Shown: one piece after another, positions 56,029-64,000 of the stretch | Numbering within the stretch: the stretch's first letter is position 1 | Layout of the letters: each line of letters starts with the position of its first letter | Source: Gari tellinella | Lineage: Eukaryota > Mollusca > Bivalvia > Cardiida > Psammobiidae | Assembly: GCA_922989275.2 (NCBI GenBank) | Contig: OV277863.1 | Location: 49,644,999-49,708,998, forward strand | Direction of reading: 5' to 3' | DNA length: 64,000 nucleotides | Position numbers and translations under genes: made by a program | Notes under the pieces: generated by a model | What the model saw: the letters and a program-made list of their open reading frames with translations, nothing else | What the model was told of the DNA's origin: nothing | Databases searched by the model: none

Positions 56029-56950
56029 AGAGTAATAATTGTTGTGTACTACACTTCTTTTTGTCATAATCTAACACATAATCAAGTTTCATCAAGTTAC
56101 AGGGCTTCAGAAAATTTGATTGTTTACAAGAAAAAGGGAGATAATTCAATATTGGGAGATGACAGGGTTATGGTTCTTGAGTACAGCACTCCCGGTTTCA
56201 TCTTGTATCACTGTATCAAGTTTCATCAACTAATAATGCAATGCTCAGGAGATATGCTCCGGATAAAATTTAATTTTTTTAAATAGAAAAAGCGAGATAA
56301 TTCAATACTGGGAGATGACAGAGTCATGGTTCTTGTGTACTGCACCTCCTTATGTCTTCATGTATCACTGTATCAAGTTTCATTAACTGACAGTGTAACA
56401 GTCAAGAGATATGCTCCGGACAAAAATTATTTTGTTTAGAAAAAGGGAGATCATTCAATATTGGGATATGACAGAGTTACTGTTATTGTGTACTGCACTT
56501 CCTTATGTCATCCTCTATCACTGTAACACGTTTCATCAACTTACGGTGTAACAGTCGAGAGATATGCTCCGGACAAAATTTATTTATTTTATGAGAAAAA
56601 GGGAGATAATTCAAAGTTTGGAGATGAGAGAGTTACGGTTGTTGTGTACTGCACTTCCTAATGTTATCCTCAATCACTGTAACAAGTTTAATCAATTTAG
56701 GGTGTAACAGTCCAGAGATATGCTCCGGACAAAAGATTCAGACAAAATTGATTTTTTATGAGAAAAGGGGAGATAATTAAATATTGAGAAATGACAGAGT
56801 TACGGTTCTTGTGTACTGCACCTCCTACTGTCATGCTCTATCACTGTATCAAGTTTCATCAACTTACGGTGAACCGTTCAAGAGGACGGATACACGGACG
56901 GACGGACAAAGCGGCGACTATATGCTCCCCCCTAAAGGGGAGCATAAAAA
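56020..56950. repeat. Tandem repeat, ~155-bp period, about six units
   Basis: GGGAGAT-ATTCAATATTGGGAGATGACAGAGTTA recurs at about 56020, 56155, 56313, 56465, 56621 and 56788. Each unit continues TGTGTACTGCAC-TCCT, CACTGTATCAAGTTTCATCAA and CAGTCGAGAGATATGCTCCGG. The right end is CGGACGGACGGACAAAGCGG...ATGCTCCCCCCTAAAGGGGAGCATAAAA, a terminal hairpin. Confidence 0.88.
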
Positions 56951-57559
56951 GTAAGTAATCATATAGCTGAAAAGGATAACAAATCCAACAGTGTATTATC
57001 CTTAATAATCAGAATGTATGATTACATTGTGAAAAGCTATTTCATAATTTTGTACAAAGCACTCGTCAGGTCAATATGGAAACACTAGTGTCAGGTACAT
57101 TTGTTTAATGGTATCCATTCTTAAAGGGAGACATTGAACGTGTTGAAAAATTATATAAGCCTGCCACTAAGCGTACTCCTAGATTGCCAGAACTTACATG
57201 TACCGAAAGATTGATTTTTAAATATTGATTGGTCTGACTCATCAACGAAGGCGTGGTGACATGAATCAGGATTTTAAAATTAATTAAGAGATGGAGGATA
57301 TACATACAGAAATATTTGTACCTTAAAAATCTTCTTCAAATCAGAAAACATAAGTGAGATTACAACACTTTTCACAGATAATTATAAACAAACGCAACTC
57401 ACTTCAGTTTACATCGAATTCAATAGAATATGATCTTTTTTTGTTAATACATTTTTATGCCGGTTTAATTATTTTTGTAATCGAAGCTTCATATTCATGT
57501 GTCTGTGTAATTCAGTGAATGAGAATCAGATATTGAATAATGAATAATTCATTTGAGAG
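56951..57559. other. No gene recognised
   Basis: Weak LINE-like wording near 57030-57270 (for example minus 57105-57305) cannot be confirmed. Confidence 0.3.
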
Positions 57560-57639
57560 GGGTCGAAATGGAATATTCTTAATAATTAGAATGACCACAC
57601 AGCATCTGGAAACAAACATTTACTTGATGCGCATTTAAA

Positions 57640-58275
57640 GTGATGTTAAAAAAAGCAGTATTAACCACTGTTCCCTCCATTTTAGGGATGAATTGCAGAA
57701 TACGTTCCCTCATTGATTTTACGTAACGTTTCAAATACGTTGCCATTCTAACCAAATATGCACTTTGGAGGTCATTATGGTATAAATTTGATGATTTGAC
57801 CTGACCTTGTTATCAAATACATCCGATATGTGTTCTACGGGGCTCATGTCCGACGATAAAACAGGCCAAGGCAGGACGTTAATGTATTTTTAGCAAGAAA
57901 TTGTGTGGTGATACGCGCCGTGTGATGCTTTATACATGTCCTTCCTTTATTGTGCATGAATCGTATTACTGTGTTATTTAAAACATTGATGTAACGCTGA
58001 TTTGCATTTTATTGAATAATAACCCAGTCAATTTCCAGAGTTCCCATTTTCCCAACAGCGACCATAGCGCTGCCCCCATCCATTATGTCTCTCTCAAACA
58101 TATCGTTCTCCATGGTCACTCCTCGTTTCTGCACCTTGAGGCGAACGGACCGTGTCGAGAGATTCTCTTGCCTTCGCAGTAATGACCGAAACGGTGTTTA
58201 CAGTGAAACACCTGTATATGCGCACGTGCAAAGTAAGGAACACGTTTGCAAGCTTAGACGCATAAAGAGACCTGG
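57640..58275 (-). pseudogene. Tc1-like transposase remnant 2
   Basis: On the minus strand, from high to low coordinate, the blocks MERD-GGGS-MV-GKMGT (about 58100-58030), IQ-N-N-QRYINVLNNTV (58015-57970), IRFMHNKG and HHTARITTQFLAKN (57965-57895), NVLPWPV-LSSDMSPVEH (57885-57835), and a C-terminal SMRERI (about 57710) follow the order of Tc1/mariner transposases. The catalytic Asp normally in HDNARPH has been lost, while the Glu in PVEH remains. Several frame changes and stops make it dead. No terminal repeats were found. It differs from the element at 12922-14087. Confidence 0.75.
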
Positions 58276-58289
58276 GATTTGAAAAGCAA

Positions 58290-59590
58290 TTGTGAAATCG
58301 TTATCCGCAATGAAATCGTTAAAATCATGTATATAAATCTTGCAACATGCGTTACAACACAGTTATAGAAGAATTCTAGGAAGAGGATGGGCTTATAAAG
58401 AAGCAGATCCTCCCGCGAGAGCCCAACAACGATTCTTAATGTTTTCTCAAGGTATAATTCAGTTAATCAAATTTATAAAAAAGGATGATAAAAAAATAAT
58501 GTCTGCAAACGTATACATGTAATAATGTTTGACAGAGGTTCGTGTAGCCCACCATACTTTGGAAAAAATAAGTAGTCCCCCATGGCAAAATAGTGTTGTC
58601 CTTGAAAATTGTCAAATATTCCATGACTTCTTCTGTTGTTATTTCAGTGGATTTCGTCAGGGTTTTGGTCCTACTATCTCATGTCAAGCATATTCTTCAA
58701 TATAGAGGAAGGATTTGTTGAATTTCAATACAGAAAATATGCTTCACATTTTGATGCAAATCCAAACATATTGTTCAAAATCAAAATACACAGTTTTCCT
58801 TTAAAATTGTAAGCTATTTCATAAGTTTGTTCATTTCAAAACAAACATTTTTATATGAAATTATGCAACATTGCTCCATAAATGACCAATATATCACCTT
58901 TAAAAAATGCACCAAAAAACACTTTACATGAACCTTAATAGCAATTTATGTGCTTTAAATATAGTCTAATTCTTAGCCCCCTATTTTTACTTGTGATTAC
59001 TGTTCCCGTAGGGACAATGTTTGATAAAGGTCAATAAAAATAGGACATGCTGGTGAATAGCAGGATTTCCCTACAAGGAACACTAGAATTGATGACCATT
59101 GCAGACAGTTTTAACTCGTATCAGGTCGCGAAAAATTGTGGATTCATATAATTTGCCACTTGAACTATGTTGTATTCCCCACCCTTCATCTGCCTAAGTT
59201 GCGTTTGACACAGTTTGTCTTTTCTCCACATAAGAAGCTAAGTATGCCTCTAACGGTTACCTGACTTGGAATTGCATTCAGAGGACACTCACTGATGGTG
59301 TTAAATATAGGTGAATTAACCCAATAAGGTGAAAATCGTACACAAAGTCCTGAAGCAAATTTCTGCTTTACTTTCATTTTACTTTTTAACCTAAATTCAA
59401 AGATATATCACTTGGGTATATACCGGTATTACTTTCGCTGATGCCAATGAGAAAGTAGGATAAATATATAGAAAACAAGTTTATTCCTTTTCATAACTAA
59501 AATCAACAAGACCAGTAAGTTTACACAGGAAAGTGTCATATTTTCATCCCATACCGCCACATTTTCTTTTGCGTTGATTATATTTGTTTC
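58290..59590. other. No gene recognised
   Basis: AT-rich. ATTTCTGCTTTACTTTCATTTTAC near 59360 recalls hairpin module B. The open frames at 58340-58522 and minus 59186-59377 show no domain. Confidence 0.35.
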
Positions 59591-59654
59591 AATAATTTCA
59601 TTGAAATCGTTTGTCGGTTAACATTAAATATTTTTGCAACTCGGTCAAATACTT

Positions 59655-59925
59655 AACAAAAGAGACACATACAGAGAGATAGAGATAAAAACAGACAAAA
59701 ACGGATACAAGGAGACTAACATACTGACATACAAATATACAGAGACAGAGAATATACAGAGACAGAAAACAGGTAGAAACACTAAGACAGATAGAGAAAG
59801 GGACAGACAAAGAGAGAGAGTATGCGAGAGAGATAGAAACGAGAGAGAGGGACAGACCTAGAGATATAAGCAGAGACAAACAGAAAAAGGAGATAGAGAG
59901 AGAGACACACACACATAAGGACTGA
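59655..59925. repeat. Purine-rich simple repeat (ACAGA/GAGA)
   Basis: A degenerate run of AGACA, GAGACAGAG and AGAGAGAG words on the plus strand. Open frames on both strands (59598-59912 minus, 59634-59861 plus) are low-complexity by-products. Confidence 0.85.
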
Positions 59926-60104
59926 CCCTAAGTTCAAGGGACGTAACCCGTCATGGAGATTTACTCTGTATATTGATAGAGTCCCGTTATATAAACATAA
60001 CAGTTAGTGCAATTGGCCACAGAACAAGACATTTATTTAACTTATTAACTACTGAAACTTTAAATGGACATTGAAGGTTTTCTATTAAGTCTATTACATC
60101 TTTA

Positions 60105-60266
60105 CATATAAGGCATATTCTGATTTACTTTCAACCTGCTTTGAAGTGTCACTTGTCTTTAAGACAATAAAGAGACTATAGGTGACAACTAAAACTGCTT
60201 CAAATGGTCACCTGTTTTCGAAACAAGAAACAACCTTAAACAATCTGCAGTTAAATGGATGAAGGG
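60105..60266. repeat. TTAA MITE relic
   Basis: AAGGCATATTCTGATTTACTTTCAACCTGCTTTGAAGTG is half of hairpin module B. The block ends ATGAAGGG|TTAA at 60267-60270. Left half lost. Confidence 0.45.
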
Positions 60267-60630
60267 TTAATACAGCTGTGAAGTAGAAACCTCTCCCCTG
60301 TCACACATTTATATAAAAATCTACTCCCACCTTGAATGTTTGTCATCTATTTAATTGGCTAATAATGCCAGGAAGGTTTACCCAGAAAAGAGCGCAGACT
60401 CTTTAAAAAAGCAGACACTGATCACTCTCCTTCTGTTTATCTCTGTGTGGGTCTATACTAATTACAAACAGTCTTATACTCTCATAGCAGGAGATGTTAA
60501 ATATATGAACATCCAGTGACACATATATGGGATATTTACAATTGGTATACTGGAGAAGAGTACACTTTACTTATGCAAACAGTGTAGATTCCTAAAAGAT
60601 CCCTCTTATCAGGGTCTGTACAGTTCATTT

Positions 60631-62690
60631 TTATGCCCCCAGAATCTACGATTCGGGGGCATATAGTTTTTGTCATGTCTGTTGGTTTGTCCGTCTGTCC
60701 GTCCGTCCGTCCGTCTGTCTGTGCCAAAAACCTTAACCTTGGCTATAACTCTTGCATGTTTGTACCTGGACCTTTTATACTTGGCATGTGTCTTCCCTGT
60801 ATCAAGACCTTTCCATCCATACAAACCTTTTTGACCTTGTGACCTTGACCTTGACATTTGACCTACTTTTGTAAAAATCTTTAAATGGCTATAACATTTG
60901 CACCAGTAGGCCCAGGGCTTTCATATTTTGTATGTATATTTCTTTTGTCAAGACCTTTCCAACCATACCAACATCTTTGACCATGCGACCTTGACCTTGA
61001 CCTTTGACCTATTTAATCAAACTTTAACCAAAAACCTTAACCTTGGCTATAACTTTTGCATTTTAAAACCTGGGCGTTTTATACTTAGCATGTGTATTCC
61101 TCATGGCAAGACCTTTCCAACCATATAAAACTTTTTGACCTGTGACCTTGACCTTGAAATTTGACGTACTTTTGTAAAAATCTTTAAATGGCTATAACAT
61201 TTGCACCAGTAGGCCAAAAGCTTTCATATTTTGTATGTATATTTCTTGTGTCAAGACCTTTCCAACCATACCAACATCTTTGACCATGCGACCTTGACCT
61301 TGACCTTTGACCTATTTAATCAAACTTTAACCGAAAACCTTAACCTTGGCTATAACTTTTGCATTTTTGCACCTTGGCCTTTTATACTTGGCATGTGTAT
61401 TCCTCATGGCAAGACCTTTCCAACCATATAAAACTTTTTGACCTTGTGACCTTGTCCTTGAAATTTGACCTACTTTTGTAAAAAAAATTAAATGGCTATA
61501 ACATTTGCACCAGTAGGCCCAGGGCTTTCATATTTTACACGTATATTTCTTGTGTCAAGACCTTTCCAACCATACCAACATCTTTGACCATGCGACCTTG
61601 ACCTTGACCTTTGACCTATTTAATCAAACTTTAACCAAAAACCTTAACCTTGGCTATAACTTTTGCATTTTTGCACCTGGGCATTTCATACTTGGCATTT
61701 GTATTCCTCATGGCAAGACCTTTCCAACCATACAAAACTTTTTGACCTTGACCTTGACATTTGACCTTCTTTTGTAAAAATCTTTAAAATGCTATAACAT
61801 TTGCACCAGTTAGCATAGGGCTTTAATATTTTGTATGTATATGTTTTGTGTGAAGACCTTTGCAACCATACCAATATCTTTGACCATGTGACCTTCACCT
61901 TCACCTTTGACCTATTTAATCAAACTTTAACCAAAAACATTAACATTGGCTATAACTTTTGCATTTTTGAACCTGGGCCTTTTATACTTGGCATGTGTAT
62001 TCTTCATGGCAAGACCTTTCCAACCATACAAAGCTTTTTGACCTTGTGACCTTGACATTTGACCTACTTTTGTAAAAATCTTTAAATGGCTGTAACATTT
62101 GCACCAGTTGGCCCAGGGCTTAAATATTTTGTATGTATATTTCTTGTGTCAAGACCTTTCCACCATACCAACATCTTTGACCATGTGACCTTGACCTCGA
62201 TCTTTGACCTATTTAATCAAACTTTAACCAAAAACCTTAACCTTGGATATAACTTTTGCATTTTTGCACCTTGGCCTTTTATACTTGACATGTGTTTTCC
62301 CTTTCTAACCATACAAAACTTTTTGACCTTGTGACCTTGACATTTGACCTACTTTTGTTGAAATCTTTAAATGGCTATAACATTTGCACCAGTAGGCCTA
62401 CGGCTTTCATATTTTGTTTATATATTTCTTGTGTCAAGACCTTTCCAACCATACCTACGTTTTTGCCCTTGTGACCTTGACCTTTGACCTTTTTTTGTAT
62501 AAATCTTTATACGCCTATAACATTTAAACATGTAGGCCTAGAGCTTCCATACTTTATAGGTTTCTTGTGTTAAGACTTCTCCAACCATGCCAATGTTTCA
62601 TTTACCCTACGACCATGACTTTTGACCTACTCTTGCAAATAAGCATTACATTACAGAACATGATGCTGGCTGGGGGCATTTGTGTTTCAC
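60631..62690. repeat. Tandem repeat, ~303-bp unit, six to seven copies
   Basis: GGCTATAACATTTGCACCAGTAGGCC recurs at about 60887, 61190, 61493, 61790, 62089 and 62373. Each unit consists of two related ~150-bp halves, both containing CAAGACCTTTCCAACCATAC and GACCTTGACCTTGAC. Plus-strand open frames of 60-82 codons repeat once per unit and are by-products. The left end TATGCCCCCAGAATC-GATTCGGGGGCATA is a hairpin, followed by a GTCC/GTCT run. The right end is GGCTGGGGGCAT. Confidence 0.92.
60998..62490 (-). promoter_or_regulatory. Array of nuclear-receptor-type DR1 motifs
   Basis: On the minus strand perfect AGGTCAAAGGTCA (DR1) lies at 60998-61010, 61301-61313, 61605-61617 and 62478-62490. Three of them extend into a further AGGTCA half site (AAGGTCAAGGTCA). 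Degenerate versions occupy the equivalent place in the other units. Motif match only. Confidence 0.4.
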
Positions 62691-63560
62691 AAACACATTG
62701 CTTTTCATCTGATCATCACCAAACTTTCTGAAAATGTTTGTTGACATAAAATGGAGACCAATTTGGATAACCAGCGGCACCAATTTATGCTAGGCCCTTT
62801 GGAGTAATGGCCCTTGAAGTCCTCAAAATGGCGCTCCACTACAGTGTCAGCTCTCTAACTTTTACGTTTGATAGTCTGGATTCCCCCCCCCCCCCCCCCC
62901 CCCCCCCCTCTGTATCATCGGGGGCATTCGTGTAACTGGGACACGCTCTTGTTTTGTAATATTTAGTTGTCAGAGAGACAACGAAACACACGTTCGACAT
63001 AGTTCAAATATTAAAATCAGAATCTGGGGTCAAGTCATACGGGTCTTAAAACCTTTCACGTGCAGTAACAGGTTCTGTCCATATGCATGCATTATATGAG
63101 CATAATAGTAATAAGCAATTTTAGAGACCTAAGCGTATATTCCAAGTCCCAAAAAGAGGACCAATAGTTCCAAGTCAAGGTCAGTGTGGTCAAATGGTTT
63201 GCGTTCATGGAATGGCCTTGTCCATATACACGTATAAAAGCAATACCCCAAGGATCATAGGAGTAATAAGGCTTTCCCCATTCTAAAAACGAGATTTCGA
63301 AACCTAAATAAGAGCCCTTAGTTCAAGGTCAATGTTTTGGGAATGAACTTTTTGCGAGCATAGAAATGTATTGTTTATATACATATGCATACTAAATATG
63401 AAAGAAACTCATTGACTTCTTTTGGAAAAACGAAACTATTATTATATACTACACAACAATGCGTTAAATTGAATAGAAGCACTTGTAAAATCAGTGTGTA
63501 TCGTGATCCCTTTACTATTCTTAACCAGTATATTTTGTCATATATTGAGTCAATACATTA
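62691..63560. other. No gene; C26 homopolymer
   Basis: A run of 26 C lies at 62883-62908. It is followed by ATCGGGGGCATTCGTGTAACTGGGACACGC, similar to the ends of the preceding tandem element. Nothing else is recognised. Confidence 0.5.
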
Positions 63561-63564
63561 ACAC

Positions 63565-63800
63565 GCACGTAGTCGATGGAGAAAGGTGCCTGATTACGAC
63601 GTCAGGGGCGTAAGTTCGCTCCCCCGCCGGACCAAGTCCTTCGGATAAGACTAAATAAGCCGAGATCCGATGTATGAGTGCTTTAAACTGGGCATCTAAA
63701 AGAACCAGAGAACTCTCTCGATAATAAGAGTAGGGTATCGCGTCTGGGTTCTCTGTACTCGCTCCCTTCTCTCTGGAGCGTCCAATTAGCCCATAGATTG
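63565..63800 (+). repeat. SINE-like segment
   Basis: GGTGCCTGATTACGACGTCAGGGGCGTAAGTTCGCTCCCC at 63585-63625 resembles the anticodon and T arms of a tRNA with an altered B box. The body includes CGGATAAGACTAAATAAGCCGAGATCCG-TGTATGAGTGC and CTGGGCATCTAAAAGAACCAGAG, of the type found in SINE central regions of invertebrates. An A box is not clear. Confidence 0.5.
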
Positions 63801-63816
63801 CAGAAACGGACGTTAA

Positions 63817-64000
63817 CCCTTAGCCCGCCAAATAAATTGTCGTCTGCTATATTTCTCGTCTGCTTCAAGTTTCAAAGTGCTTCAAAGTTGCTCAAAATTG
63901 CTGAAAATGTTGTCCGAGTGTCAAACAGCTTGGATCCGGATGAGACGCCGAGTTACTCGGCGTCTCATCCCGATCCAAGCTGTTTGCATATGGAGCTAAA
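63817..64000. mobile_element. Left part of a TTAA MITE with hairpin module A (cut by window end)
   Basis: TTAA at 63813-63816 is followed by CCCTTAGCCCGCC. A clean hairpin, CAAACAGCTTGGATCCGGATGAGACGCCG with its complement, lies at 63922-63987. The right end lies beyond the window. Confidence 0.55.

Noticed and set aside
59598..59912. 104-codon Leu/Ser-rich membrane-like frame
   Set aside because: It is the translation of a purine-rich simple repeat.
60928..62334. Repeated 60-82-codon frames as a tandem gene family
   Set aside because: They recur because the DNA unit repeats every ~303 bp; composition is that of the noncoding repeat.

Overview
The window looks like AT-rich, repeat-dense intergenic DNA from a marine mollusc, most likely a bivalve. 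The grounds are a single-exon, secreted C1q-domain gene of the type greatly expanded in bivalves, several mollusc-type tandem and dispersed repeats, tRNA-derived SINEs, and no prokaryotic or organellar gene organisation. The species cannot be named from the sequence alone.

Only one apparently intact host gene is visible: a C1q-domain protein on the minus strand (21434-22027) with a TATA-like element upstream. Nearly everything else recognisable is mobile or repetitive. From left to right: a 5'-truncated, frameshifted non-LTR reverse transcriptase (541-1660); foldback elements; TTAA-flanked MITEs (first 4317-5278) that resemble piggyBac derivatives and share two hairpin modules; a 3.4 kb satellite of 84-bp monomers with a recent 15-monomer duplication (6056-9470); a dead Tc1/mariner element (12922-14087) inside a dispersed repeat; a 57-bp tandem array (14640-14995); a paired 0.85 kb dispersed repeat flanking the C1q gene (19916-20745 and 25056-25915); a 1 kb inverted duplication (27845-28840) and a SINE (28953-29305).

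Between 31246 and 36071 lies a 4.8 kb element with ~135-bp terminal inverted repeats, a TTA target duplication, and the broken coding sequence of a protein with an XPG/FEN-like 'HALTG-D' motif and a cysteine-rich tail. I interpret it as a decayed Academ-like DNA transposon. It is itself interrupted by another repeat that has a second, inverted copy at 52427-52757.

The best preserved mobile element is a Ty3/Gypsy-type LTR retrotransposon (41654-50481): two 560-bp LTRs about 99% identical, a 4-bp AACA target duplication, a polypurine tract, gag, and pol with protease, reverse transcriptase, RNase H and integrase. Gag and pol overlap in the -1 relation, and the overlap contains a canonical TTTAAAC slippery heptamer in the correct phase. 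A single frame break near 48360 detaches the integrase C-terminus.

The right end holds a degenerate non-LTR RT fragment, a 155-bp tandem array, a second dead Tc1-like transposase on the minus strand, a ~303-bp tandem array (60631-62690) carrying repeated nuclear-receptor-type DR1 motifs, a 26-C homopolymer, a SINE-like segment and the start of another TTAA MITE cut by the window edge.
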